From: Sporocytophaga myxococcoides
Lineage (GTDB): Bacteria; Bacteroidota; Bacteroidia; Cytophagales; Cytophagaceae
Assembly (NCBI RefSeq): GCF_000775915.1
Contig: NZ_BBLT01000008.1
Span: forward strand, 228,412 to 292,411
DNA length: 64,000 nt
Direction of reading: 5' to 3'
Shown here one piece after another: positions 46,701-54,854 of the stretch. The notes beneath the pieces were generated by a model. It made no database searches. It was not told where the DNA came from and saw only the letters and a program-made list of their open reading frames with translations. Positions within the stretch are counted from its first letter, which is position 1. The number at the start of each line of letters is the position of its first letter. The position numbers and the translations under genes are program-made.

Positions 46701-48202
46701 GAATGCCGGAAATAGATGCCGGACCGGATATAAGTGTATGCGCTAATAATATAAATATTCCTCTTAAAGCAAGCATAAAAAATGCAACCGGAGGAGTCTG
46801 GAAAATAGGGAAAGGCACTTATGACCCTTCTGTAGAAAATCTTGAGATAAATTATCATCCTGCAAAAGAAGAAATTGAAGCCGGAAAAATTGCTCTTGCG
46901 GTTTCGTCAGAAGGTTCTATGGTTTGTCCACTTGTGACAGATACCGTTCAGATTACAATCACTCCTGCACCTGTTGTGAATGCTGGTCCTGATGATACCG
47001 TATGTATAGGTTTGCCTCAGGTTCCGTTAAGTGGTGTTTCTTCTACCGGTAGTGCTATATGGACCGGTGAAGGTTCATTTGGTGCTGGCACTTCTTCGCT
47101 TGTCTATACCCCTTCAGATAATGAATTAACATCTGGAAAAGCTTTGATAGTGTTAACCTCAGATCAAAATGGTAATTGCCTACCGGTTTCGGATACAGTG
47201 GAGATTAAGATTGAACCTCTACCTACTGTAGACCTTGGAGAGGATTTGGTTGGCTGTGATGGTGGTGTTTTAACTATCACTGCTGTAAATGCCACGAAGC
47301 TTAAATATGCCTGGGAAGTGTCTGGTGTCGGGCTTCTCTCGGATACATCAGAATCCATTTCTATTACGGTTAAAGAAGGTAAAGCAACTTATGTGGTCAA
47401 AGGGAAAGACAGACTAGGATGTGATGCAAAAGATAGCATTGATGTTATTGGTATCCCTGAACCTTCAGTAAGTCTTTCTGATACTGCAGTGTGCCTGGGT
47501 AATGTAGTAATGCTGGATTCAAAACCTTTGAATATCGCTAATAATGTTTCTCTTAATCCTTTATTTACCTGGTCTAAAGACGGTATTATTCTAAATGGTA
47601 ATAATAGTCCTCTTTTATCCGTATCAGAGCCTGGTTTATATTCCGTAACTGCAAGTTTAGGTAGTTGTTCCGGCACTGCTAAGGCAAGAGTTAATATGCA
47701 CGCTTTGCCTGGAGGTGCTTTGAATAAAATCAAACATTGTTTTGAAACAGGAAAAGAGCTGGAGCTGAATGCTGGTGCAGGAAAATCTTATTTCTGGAAT
47801 CCTTCCGGGGATACCACCCAGAAAATTTTAGTTACAATGCCCGGTACTTATAGCGTAGAAATTACCAATGAATTCAATTGCTCTGGAACCAATAAAGTTG
47901 AAGTTGATGCAGTTTGTCCTCCCAGGCTTTTCATATCAAATTCTTTCAGCCCCAATGATGATTCTGTCAATGATTTATACGATGTTTTCGGTGCGCATAT
48001 AGGAAAGTTCCGGATGCTGATATTCAACAGATGGGGTGAGGTTATATTTGAAAGCAATGACAGATATGTATTCTGGGATGGAATATATAAAGGAGAGCCA
48101 ATGGTAGAGGGGGTATATCCATGGACAATCATTTATGAAGGAGATTCAGAAGAGTATAAAGGCCCTTATACAATGACTGGTAGCGTTACAGTTGTCAGGT
48201 AA
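43769..48202 (+). CDS. Giant secreted repeat protein with T9SS type B (gliding-motility-associated) C-terminal domain
   Basis: A 1477-residue surface protein. A signal peptide covers about 1-35, then a unique N-terminal part with a possible carbohydrate-binding-like region (NMDFEDGNFNGWQG). From about 628 to 1150 there are six or seven copies of an approximately 80-residue unit built on (V/A)(N/D)AG...LCEN...(W)(E/S)GG...GTF and ending EKLP/ERLP. PKD/Ig-like sequences follow. The C-terminus (NSFSPNDDSVND ... FNRWGEVIFES ... FWDGIYKGEPMVEGVYPW) is the type B sorting domain. Such proteins serve as adhesins or gliding-related filaments. A small lipoprotein and a PorP/SprF gene follow immediately. 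Confidence 0.88.
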   Translation: MKLITITLRTIKASAGGLFFISIFSILSLNPAFSQHHIEANNELKLEAERLWSSINIGQLKDEIAAEAKISKSDVNLFFRYLEPQWGKDKVVFFRKALTGEINSSNFNHYLSDLKSRYVSLYASFALVKAEFAKEVAAIENHVMDASGKCVNMDFEDGNFNGWQGQVQSRGGLGGNGQIVTRPGFGQHCIMTKTQRDPYIPNLSVVAPGGNYSVRLGNTEAGGHMAKMTQSFVVDSSNSILTYRYAVVLESPDNDPNHQGMKSPHFLSRLYDKDGNEITCGEYTVSVLGSNLSSYTHICVNENSEQVQIGTNSGCGNTNTLPANSVTNPNANNQCPNNRMDLYYRNWTTVAIALKDYIGQTVTVEFLASDCEPGGHLGYAYIDTECNSLTTPNSTTICSFKETKVLTGPSGFKSYEWGPAGSFPGSGTNQSVTIDKAGVYTLQLTTVSDNPCIVNLTYTVTDNCVPREYTTELCETVKGSGKADGVDLGFYNNLVTENGDWGTVQSWHSLKPTPADSYLMSAVGNLTVSDGSVYYAITALPTRKDTVSLKFTINGLPDITFPDIDSICVGSPAFKIPGVLPAGGVFSGTGISANGTFTPNTVGSFNLKYEFTDSKTCKFSETKPIVVVPKPAAVAGPPQVLCENASTIHLAGSVTNAKGGSWKGGSGGVFSPVGLTSSYIITNADRNAGSVLFTLSSFAGICPPANDQVLVTFEKLPIADAGSSQSLCENTPSVTLNGKVTNVLSGIWEGGVGTFQPNRNTLNATYIPHTSEVTAGTVTLTLKSVGQDKCPLNQSNVTFTYEKLPTVNAGTGSLLCENAIDIKLSGTFTNASGIIWSGGSQSFDDRTKTDAVYKISSKDKTFDSLSIYITTTGNTLCPPAIDTVVYPFERLPEVNAGTGSTLCESNPLIKLSGTSSNSPGVIWEGGTASGFVSPLSLSTDYAPTAAEISNGAIAFILSSTGTKVCPQAQSIVAFNFERMPEIDAGPDISVCANNINIPLKASIKNATGGVWKIGKGTYDPSVENLEINYHPAKEEIEAGKIALAVSSEGSMVCPLVTDTVQITITPAPVVNAGPDDTVCIGLPQVPLSGVSSTGSAIWTGEGSFGAGTSSLVYTPSDNELTSGKALIVLTSDQNGNCLPVSDTVEIKIEPLPTVDLGEDLVGCDGGVLTITAVNATKLKYAWEVSGVGLLSDTSESISITVKEGKATYVVKGKDRLGCDAKDSIDVIGIPEPSVSLSDTAVCLGNVVMLDSKPLNIANNVSLNPLFTWSKDGIILNGNNSPLLSVSEPGLYSVTASLGSCSGTAKARVNMHALPGGALNKIKHCFETGKELELNAGAGKSYFWNPSGDTTQKILVTMPGTYSVEITNEFNCSGTNKVEVDAVCPPRLFISNSFSPNDDSVNDLYDVFGAHIGKFRMLIFNRWGEVIFESNDRYVFWDGIYKGEPMVEGVYPWTIIYEGDSEEYKGPYTMTGSVTVVR

Positions 48203-48209
48203 ATAGTTT

Positions 48210-48503
48210 ATGAGTAAATTTATTTTAATATTATTTGCAGGAATGCTGATGCTTTCGTGTGCTCCGGAAAGGTACAGAAAGGATAAGGCCAATCGCTTGT
48301 CTGACAAAGCAGATCTGGCAAGTGATTTTCATGCCAAGCAAGCTGTAAATTTTACTCAGAGAAATATTGACCGTAAGGATAAAACCGAGAGAAAAACAAA
48401 TAAGAGAAAGGAAAAGATTCAGGACCAGCTTAATGAACTGAATGCTCCCAAGAAGGTTGTAAAAGCAACCAGAAAACATACAGGTAGATTTAATCTGTAT
48501 TAA
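48210..48503 (+). CDS. Small basic lipoprotein
   Basis: A 97-residue predicted lipoprotein with lipobox LMLSCAP (C17). The mature part is very rich in Lys/Arg/Asp/Asn (RNIDRKDKTERKTNKRKEK). No family is recognised. It starts 7 bp after the type B substrate and ends 3 bp before the PorP/SprF gene, so the three are one operon. It might be an accessory to the export or anchoring of the large neighbour (inference from position only). Confidence 0.75.
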   Translation: MSKFILILFAGMLMLSCAPERYRKDKANRLSDKADLASDFHAKQAVNFTQRNIDRKDKTERKTNKRKEKIQDQLNELNAPKKVVKATRKHTGRFNLY

Positions 48504-48506
48504 AAT

Positions 48507-49550
48507 ATGAAGTACAGAAGGCGTTTTAATAAGGTATTATGGATGATTATACTGTCTTTGGGTATAGGTTTTTCTTATGCTCAGGACATTCAGTTTTCTC
48601 AGTTTTATGCAAACGTCTTATATCTTAACCCTGCATTTGCCGGAAGTGCTCACAGTGCAAGAGCTATAGCACATCAAAGATTACAGTGGCCGGGTCTGGA
48701 AGCCAGGTATACTACATCTTGTGTTTCTATAGATAACTTTTTTAACAAAACCGGAGGAGGTGTTGGTCTTATGTTTTTGAAAGACTGGCAGGGAACGAAA
48801 CGAATAAGCTCTACAGAGATCCGCATGCAGTATGCTCAGGAGATCAATCTTTCACCAAAGCTTTCTGCCAGAGCAGGTGCAGAAATAAACTATATCAACA
48901 GGTACCTTAATTATTCCTATCTCACATTTCCTGATCAGTTCAATGATGATGGGTTTACCAATACTCAAACGAAAGAACCGTTTGGGGCCACTCAAAAAGG
49001 ATTTTTTGATATTGGAGTCGGGGGGATGCTGTATTCTGAATATTTTTGGGTGGGTTTTGCTGCCCATCATGTGAATACTCCGGATCAGTCTTTTTATGGA
49101 AGCGGCTCTGATCTGCCTGCTAAGTTTTCTTTGATCGGTGGATATAAGTTTATGCTAGAGAAAGGAAAAACCAAGGGAGATATACCTTCTGATGAAGATG
49201 TTTATATTACTCCTACTTTACATTACAAGTCTCAGGGAAAGTCTGATCAGCTTGATCTTGGTGTTTATGGATTATATCATAGACTACTTCTGGGAGGGTG
49301 GTACAGAGGAATTCCTTTATTAAAAAATTACCGGGCCGGGATACAGAATAATGAATCTGTTATACTTATGGTAGGTTACAAAGTATATCCCCTAAGTATT
49401 TCTTACAGCTTTGACTGTACGGTTTCGGAACTCACCAGAGCAGGAACAAGAGGTGCTCATGAGCTTAATATTACCTACGTTTACCATTGGCCTCCTAAAA
49501 AAAGAAAGCCTTACAGAAAGCTTCCTTGCCCTACCTTTAAAGGGTCGTAA
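48507..49550 (+). CDS. PorP/SprF family T9SS outer-membrane protein
   Basis: A 347-residue outer-membrane beta-barrel of the PorP/SprF family. The signal peptide ends near SYAQ, and the mature N-terminus DIQFSQFYANVLYLNPAFAG is the family hallmark. Later blocks (GVGLMFLKDWQG, VGFAAHHVNTPDQSFYG) fit too. SprF-type proteins are required for secretion or attachment of the type B T9SS substrate encoded directly upstream, so this gene is probably the dedicated partner of the 43769 product. Confidence 0.92.
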   Translation: MKYRRRFNKVLWMIILSLGIGFSYAQDIQFSQFYANVLYLNPAFAGSAHSARAIAHQRLQWPGLEARYTTSCVSIDNFFNKTGGGVGLMFLKDWQGTKRISSTEIRMQYAQEINLSPKLSARAGAEINYINRYLNYSYLTFPDQFNDDGFTNTQTKEPFGATQKGFFDIGVGGMLYSEYFWVGFAAHHVNTPDQSFYGSGSDLPAKFSLIGGYKFMLEKGKTKGDIPSDEDVYITPTLHYKSQGKSDQLDLGVYGLYHRLLLGGWYRGIPLLKNYRAGIQNNESVILMVGYKVYPLSISYSFDCTVSELTRAGTRGAHELNITYVYHWPPKKRKPYRKLPCPTFKGS

Positions 49551-50005
49551 AAAAACATTGAAGTGTTTTTCGAATTAATTAGATAGGTTTTTCCTTTCAG
49601 GGATAGAATACACTTTTTTATAGATTTATAAGTAGTTTTATTCTCTATCTGTTCCTTGTTATTTGCTTTTAAATCTTTTTAATGTTGTTCAATCAATCCT
49701 GATTTGTAGGATAAAAATGTAACGTTAACAGGAAGAGAAAATGAATTAGAGTTGTCGGAGTTGAATAGTGAAGTTTATTATCTTAATATCAAATAACAGA
49801 GTATATATGGTATTTAAGATTAAATAATAAGATACTTTTGTTCAAAGTAAAAAGGCCGGCTAAATATAGCAGGCGTTTTTATTTATGATGGTTCTCTATG
49901 TATGTAACATTCCCTTAACAGTAATTTTACTGAATTATAATAATCGTAATGAATGGTGTTTAGTTATATGAGCTACTTTTGACGCTCAATCAAATTAAAA
50001 ACCAG
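49551..50005. other. 455-bp intergenic region
   Basis: AT-rich. It holds a terminator-like hairpin at 49855-49874 and an exact TACTTTTG box (49974-49981) just before the purple acid phosphatase start, without a clear upstream -33 element. No small gene is supported. Confidence 0.45.
49855..49874 (+). terminator. Terminator-like hairpin in the intergenic region
   Basis: GCCGGCTA (49855-49862) / TAGCAGGC (49867-49874), 7 of 8 paired, followed by GTTTTTATTTAT. It is over 300 bp from the SprF stop, so it may end the operon late or mark a small RNA. Confidence 0.5.
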
Positions 50006-52345
50006 ATGAAAAGATTAGTTACAACATTTTGCTTATTGTTAAGCACATTCACTTGGTTGTCTGCCCAGACAACTCTTATCTCATTGGGCTCCTCCTGGAA
50101 GTACATGGATAACGGGTCCAATCAGGGGACTACCTGGAAAGACGCAGGATTTAGCGATGCTTCATGGGCATCAGGAAATGCTCAGCTAGGTTATGGTGAT
50201 GGAGATGAAACCACTGTTGTAAGTTATGGCTCCAATTCAATTTCTAAGTACATCACAACTTACTTCAGAAAGTCTATTACAGTGGCAGATGCTTCTATTT
50301 TTACAGGATATACCATTAACGTAAGAAGAGATGATGGGATAGTTGTTTATATCAATGGAACGGAACGCTATAGAAATAATATGCCAACAGGTACTATTGC
50401 ATATAACACATTGGCAGCGACCACCTGCTCTGATGATGGGGGAACAATTCAAACTGGGTCAATACCTTCAGGGGCTTTGGTTACAGGAACGAATGTAATT
50501 GCTGTGGAAGTACATCAGTCTGACATTACCAGTTCTGATATCAGCTTTGATCTCGAGCTTAAAGGGAATACTTCTTCAGCTACTGCTGTGATTCAAAGAG
50601 GACCTTACCTTCAGTTAGGCACATCATCAAGCGTTATTATTAAGTGGAGAACTGATATTGCGACAAATAGTAAAGTATCATATGGTACAACAGCAGGCAG
50701 TTTAACTTCTTCAGCAAATGATGCTGCTTCAGTGAAAGATCATGAAGTGAAATTGGCAGGATTGTCTGCCAATACTAAATATTATTATTCAATAGGTTCT
50801 TCTACACAGACATTGCAAGGTGATGCAAATAATTATTTTATTACCGCTCCTATAGTGGGTACAGAAAAGAAAACTCGTGTATGGGTTACTGGAGACTGTG
50901 GTAACAACTCAACCAATCAGAGGAACTCACGTGATAAATACATCTCTTATCTTGGATCTAACTATACTGATGTTTGGCTGCTTGCAGGGGATAATGCTTA
51001 TAATAGCGGACTTGATACCGAATATCAGACGAACTTTTTTGATATCTATAAAGATAAAATGTTAAAGCAGACTGTTTTATGGCCAGCGCCTGGAAACCAT
51101 GATTATGCAAACAATGCAACAAGACAAAATGATCATAATGTTCCTTATTACAGCAATTTTACATTACCTAAAAATGCAGAAGCAGGTGGAGTAGCCTCCA
51201 ATACTGAAGCTTTTTATTCCTTTAATTATGCCAATATTCATTTTGTCTCTCTTGACTCTTATGGCAAAGAATCTAATAGCTATAGAATGTATGATACTTT
51301 AGGTCCTCAGGCTACATGGCTTAAACAAGACTTGGCAGCAAATACACAAAAGTGGACAATTGTATACTGGCATCATCCTCCCTATACAATGGGATCTCAC
51401 AATTCTGACACAGAAACTGAGCTAATTAACGTCAGACAGAATTTTATCAGAATACTTGAGAGATATAAAGTTGATATGGTTATCTGTGGACATAGTCATT
51501 GTTATGAGAGAACAAAACTTATTAAAGGTCACTATGGAAATGAATCTACATTTAATGCAGGTTCGCATAATCTAAGCAGCAGCAGTGGAAAGTATGACGG
51601 CTCTGCATCTTCATGTCCATATGAGAAAAACGTTTCCTCCTCTTATAATGGTACTATATATGTAGTCTCAGGTTCTTCAGGGCAACTTGGAGGTACACAG
51701 TCTTCATTTCCGCATTCAGCAATGCATTATTCAGATGCTACCAATGGCGGATCGCTTGTTATCGAGATCGATCAGAATAGATTGGATGCAAAATGGGTTT
51801 GTGCGGATGCTGTAGTAAGAGATCAGTTTACAGTTTTTAAAGATGTGAGAAAGACAACCAATATAACTATCCAATCCGGACAAAATACCACGTTGAATGC
51901 TTCCTGGGTAGGAAATTACAACTGGACGACAGGAGCTACTTCACGAGCAATTACAGTAAGTCCTACAACCAATACATCTTATTCTGTAATAGATAATTTT
52001 AGTTGTGTGACGGATGTATTCAATGTAACAGTAATTCCAGCAAGAATAGCTGATCTGAATTTTGGAACGGATACAGTTTTAACTCCTGCTTTGGAAGTTT
52101 TTCCTAATCCTTTTGAAGATAAAACAACTATAAATTATTCAATACCTTTTGCTGGACAAGTTACCCTATCACTTCAGGGGCTTAATGGAGAATTAAATAA
52201 GGTTGTTGTTAAAGAATTTAAAGAAGCAGGATATTATTCCTTTACTTTACGTGCATCCGAATTAGATATTTCAGCAGGTATTTATTTGCTGAAGCTTGTC
52301 TGTGGAGATAAAGAAATCCAGAAGAAAGTCAGTGTTGTAAAATAA
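50006..52345 (+). CDS. Secreted purple acid phosphatase-like metallophosphoesterase, T9SS type A
   Basis: A 779-residue exported enzyme. After the signal peptide (RLVTTFCLLLSTFTWLSAQ) there is a beta-rich N-terminal domain, then a purple-acid-phosphatase N-terminal Fn3-like domain (VIQRGPYLQLGTSSSVIIKW). The catalytic domain has VTGDCGNN, LLAGDNAYNSGL, PAPGNHDYA, WHHPPYTMGSHN and ICGHSHCYERT, the complete two-metal site. The C-terminus (LEVFPNPFEDKTTINYS ... AGIYLLKLV) is a T9SS type A sorting signal. It probably frees phosphate from organic esters outside the cell. I chose the ATG at 50006 because it starts the signal peptide. Confidence 0.92.
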   Translation: MKRLVTTFCLLLSTFTWLSAQTTLISLGSSWKYMDNGSNQGTTWKDAGFSDASWASGNAQLGYGDGDETTVVSYGSNSISKYITTYFRKSITVADASIFTGYTINVRRDDGIVVYINGTERYRNNMPTGTIAYNTLAATTCSDDGGTIQTGSIPSGALVTGTNVIAVEVHQSDITSSDISFDLELKGNTSSATAVIQRGPYLQLGTSSSVIIKWRTDIATNSKVSYGTTAGSLTSSANDAASVKDHEVKLAGLSANTKYYYSIGSSTQTLQGDANNYFITAPIVGTEKKTRVWVTGDCGNNSTNQRNSRDKYISYLGSNYTDVWLLAGDNAYNSGLDTEYQTNFFDIYKDKMLKQTVLWPAPGNHDYANNATRQNDHNVPYYSNFTLPKNAEAGGVASNTEAFYSFNYANIHFVSLDSYGKESNSYRMYDTLGPQATWLKQDLAANTQKWTIVYWHHPPYTMGSHNSDTETELINVRQNFIRILERYKVDMVICGHSHCYERTKLIKGHYGNESTFNAGSHNLSSSSGKYDGSASSCPYEKNVSSSYNGTIYVVSGSSGQLGGTQSSFPHSAMHYSDATNGGSLVIEIDQNRLDAKWVCADAVVRDQFTVFKDVRKTTNITIQSGQNTTLNASWVGNYNWTTGATSRAITVSPTTNTSYSVIDNFSCVTDVFNVTVIPARIADLNFGTDTVLTPALEVFPNPFEDKTTINYSIPFAGQVTLSLQGLNGELNKVVVKEFKEAGYYSFTLRASELDISAGIYLLKLVCGDKEIQKKVSVVK

Positions 52346-52357
52346 AAAGAGTTTCCC

Positions 52358-52397
52358 CCTCTGTGTTTCTCTGTGTCTCCTCTGTGTTTCTCTGTGT
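52358..52397 (+). repeat. Two-copy 21-bp tandem repeat
   Basis: CCTCTGTGTTTCTCTGTGT occurs at 52358-52376 and again at 52379-52397, and each unit is itself an internal near-duplication. It lies 12 bp downstream of the phosphatase stop. No function is evident. Confidence 0.75.
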
Positions 52398-52571
52398 AAT
52401 ATAATTTTTTCATAGAGCAGCACAAAGGAGTCCCAGGGTAATCAGAGAAAATAAGTGAGTTTCAGGTTTTTGTAAATCAGGTACTGTTACTTGTGTTTGA
52501 CCTTAAATTGTTTTAATGAAAATTTAATAGAAAATATAGTATATTAGTAGGCTTCGACAGCTTAATATTCA

Positions 52572-53651
52572 ATGTTTTCTAAAGCTCATTATCCTGATAT
52601 TTTAATGCCGGAAGATCTGGATCTGTACCTGGCTGATGGTTGGTTTCGCTGGGGGCAATCCATATTTACCACAAGTTTTCTGAGTTTTAACAGTCAGTTT
52701 TACAGGGCTATATGGCTTAGAGTTGTTCTTTCGGATTTTAATGATGATAAGACTTATAAAAAGCTTTCCAGGTTAAATAATTCTTTTAGGGTGGAGGTAC
52801 AGAAAGCATCAATCACACCTGAAAAAGAAGAACTTTTTCAATTATATAAAAAAGGAATTACGTTTAAGGTCTCAGAGTCCCTTGAAGCTCTTCTTTTCGG
52901 AACTGATCAAAAAAGAATCTACGATACTCATGAAGTATGTATATATGATAATGAAAAACTCATAGCCTGCGGTTTTTTTGATATGGGAAAAGATAGCGCT
53001 GCAGGTATCAACAGTTTTTATAATCATGAATACAAGAAGTATAGTCCGGGAAAATATATTATTTACAGTAAAATGATGTATTGTAAGAATTTAGGATTGC
53101 AATACTTTTATCCTGGATATTTTGCACCGGGATATTCGGCATTTAACTACAAACTGGATATCGGAAGAACTGCATTGGAATATCTTGATACTGCCAGTGA
53201 ACAATGGCTTCATATCAATACTTTTGATTCTGTTACAGGATCTGTAAGTGAGATGAGAGAAAAACTATCCAATCTGGCAGAACATCTTAATGCTGCGGAT
53301 ATAGATGCAAGACTACTCACATACAGATATTTTGATGCAAACCTTGTGGCAGACTTTAACGGATACAATTTGTTTGATTATCCTATGTTCATTTATTGTC
53401 TTGAGTTTGTTCCTGAAATAATCAATCCTGTTATTGTTTATGATTTCCGGGATCAGCATTATCATTTGATCCGAAATATGAGTGTGGGAATGGCTGATAA
53501 AATAGAAGATCATTCTACAGAATATTCAGCTCATTTGATGAAACCAAGGCAAGTAATTTTCTCTTCCGATAATCCTGAGATGATGGCCAACATGATTGCA
53601 TCAGCATTCAGAAGAGATGTTAAAGCTGAAAGCACAAAGCTTAAAGCTTAA
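52572..53651 (+). CDS. ATE1-like arginyl/leucyl-tRNA-protein transferase family protein
   Basis: A 359-residue protein with the C-terminal GNAT-like half of arginyl-tRNA-protein transferases: IACGFFDMGKDSAAGI, then SFYNHEYKKYSPGKYIIYSK and YFYPGYFAPGYSAFNYKLDI. Known relatives add Arg or Leu to protein N-termini for degradation. The N-terminal cysteine-rich part of ATE1 is not obvious here, so activity is uncertain. The last residues (VKAESTKLKA) and the stop are encoded by an AAAGC-type repeat, so the natural C-terminus may have been altered by repeat insertion or growth. Confidence 0.75.
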   Translation: MFSKAHYPDILMPEDLDLYLADGWFRWGQSIFTTSFLSFNSQFYRAIWLRVVLSDFNDDKTYKKLSRLNNSFRVEVQKASITPEKEELFQLYKKGITFKVSESLEALLFGTDQKRIYDTHEVCIYDNEKLIACGFFDMGKDSAAGINSFYNHEYKKYSPGKYIIYSKMMYCKNLGLQYFYPGYFAPGYSAFNYKLDIGRTALEYLDTASEQWLHINTFDSVTGSVSEMREKLSNLAEHLNAADIDARLLTYRYFDANLVADFNGYNLFDYPMFIYCLEFVPEIINPVIVYDFRDQHYHLIRNMSVGMADKIEDHSTEYSAHLMKPRQVIFSSDNPEMMANMIASAFRRDVKAESTKLKA

Positions 53652-53683
53652 AGTCTAAAGCTGAAAGCACAAAGCTTAAAGTG
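53622..53683 (+). repeat. AAAGCTTAAAGC-type repeat, copy 5
   Basis: Tandem array of TTAAAGCTGAAAGCACAAAG-type units in two similar halves (53622-53651 and 53652-53683). The first half encodes the end of the ATE1-like protein and its stop codon. Confidence 0.8.
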
Positions 53684-53713
53684 AACTGCAATTTCAATCA
53701 TCAACTAACCTTA

Positions 53714-53845
53714 TACTCGACTTCACCCTAAATCTCTCCTGAAGAGAGAAATTTTGGATGAGGTCGAGTAGTATATCCTTTTTAATTCAGGTATTTTTAT
53801 CGTCGACGGTTCCCTTCTCCTTTAGGAGAATGGTTAGGGATGAGG
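53714..53845. repeat. Two adjacent intergenic inverted-repeat elements
   Basis: Element one (53714-53770) has imperfect arms of about 26 bp: TACTCGACTTCACCCTAAAT and the complement of ATTTTGGATGAGGTCGAGTA. Element two (about 53804-53845) has the palindromic core CTTCTCCTTTAGGAGAA followed by TGGTTAGGGATGAGG. Both resemble the short REP-like intergenic palindromes common in Bacteroidetes. They sit between convergent genes. Confidence 0.65.
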
Positions 53846-53886
53846 TTCATCGGATTTGATACGGGTGTTAAATATCTAAACATATT

Positions 53887-54432
53887 TTATTCTTCCAGCC
53901 CTGTAGCGATCAGAAGATGGGCATAGTGATGTTTTACATGCCACGCAGCCATTGCAATGGCTTGTTTCTGGTTTAGTGTGATCTTGCGGAAAGGATGATA
54001 ATAGGATAACTCAAGTTGCTCAGGAGTTAAGGATCTTATTAAAAAAGCAAAGCGTTTAGCTATGCCTTCAAACATCAACAGGGAATCGTCAATAGGTGAG
54101 TTCATGTTATCTCGGGTGTGAGCCCATGCATCTATATTGATCAATGTGATTTCCTTATAGTCATTTTCAGTAATTGCTTTCTTCATTCTGAAATAATGCA
54201 CTAATTGAATATCAGCCACGTGATTATATAATTGATGAACATTCCAGGAGCCTTCACGATACGTTTTGGCCAGGTCTGAAGGTGAAAGGCGTTTAGCCAG
54301 TTCACGATACTTAGAAGGCGCTTCTTCAATTGTTTTTACTAATGCATCCAGCTCTGCAGTACTCAGGTCTGAAGGTGAAACAAATGGACCTATTGGAAAT
54401 TTAAGTTTGGATAGTTCGGTTTCGGGTATCAT
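53887..54432 (-). CDS. DinB/YfiT-like metal-dependent transferase
   Basis: A 181-residue helical-bundle protein of the DinB superfamily, closest to YfiT (bacillithiol transferase-like, often called putative metal-dependent hydrolase). The three-His metal site is suggested by H71 (YNHVAD) and H165/H169 in AWHVKHHYAHL. The N-terminal PIGPFVSP is typical of YfiT. It may conjugate a low-molecular-weight thiol to electrophiles, which is family inference only. ATG start; it converges with the ATE1-like gene across the repeat region. Confidence 0.85.
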   Translation of the reverse strand: MIPETELSKLKFPIGPFVSPSDLSTAELDALVKTIEEAPSKYRELAKRLSPSDLAKTYREGSWNVHQLYNHVADIQLVHYFRMKKAITENDYKEITLINIDAWAHTRDNMNSPIDDSLLMFEGIAKRFAFLIRSLTPEQLELSYYHPFRKITLNQKQAIAMAAWHVKHHYAHLLIATGLEE

Positions 54433-54854
54433 GATGATTTATTGTATTAGTATTAATTGTCAATTTTAAGTCTTTTTGGGATTCTTCCAAATTTCCTTTG
54501 TGAAAAATTGAAGGAGATCAAGCTGATAATGGTTTTTCCACCTGGCTGTATTTACTTTTCTATTGATGTCCGGTTTATCCTTACTGAAGTCAATTTGAAG
54601 TAAAATAAAATGCCAATTGGATTGCATAAGGAAAAATTTTTTTCAAAAAACTAAACAATTTTTATTCTGATTGGTTATGCTTCCCGGTCAGAACAATTAG
54701 TGGTTTTGATAAACGTTTTCAATCGTCGGAGAAATAAAAGTTTTTTAAGTATTTAATCGATTTTCTACTCAAGATTAAATTTCAGGCAGTATGTATTTTT
54801 TCTAAATAAGGACTAATTAATCAATATATTTCTAAATTTTTAACCTCAAACACT
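54433..54854. other. 422-bp intergenic region between divergent genes
   Basis: Very AT-rich. It should contain the promoters of the YfiT-like gene (minus) and the large secreted protein (plus). I see no exact promoter box, hairpin or small gene. Confidence 0.4.

Noticed and set aside
45370..47733. Several minus-strand open frames of 64-114 codons opposite the giant repeat protein
   Set aside because: They are shadows of the repeated coding sequence and have no start signals or family features.
49974..49981. TACTTTTG as a full promoter for the purple acid phosphatase
   Set aside because: The -7 box is exact but no TTG/TTTG lies at the right distance upstream, so it is noted only within the intergenic entry.
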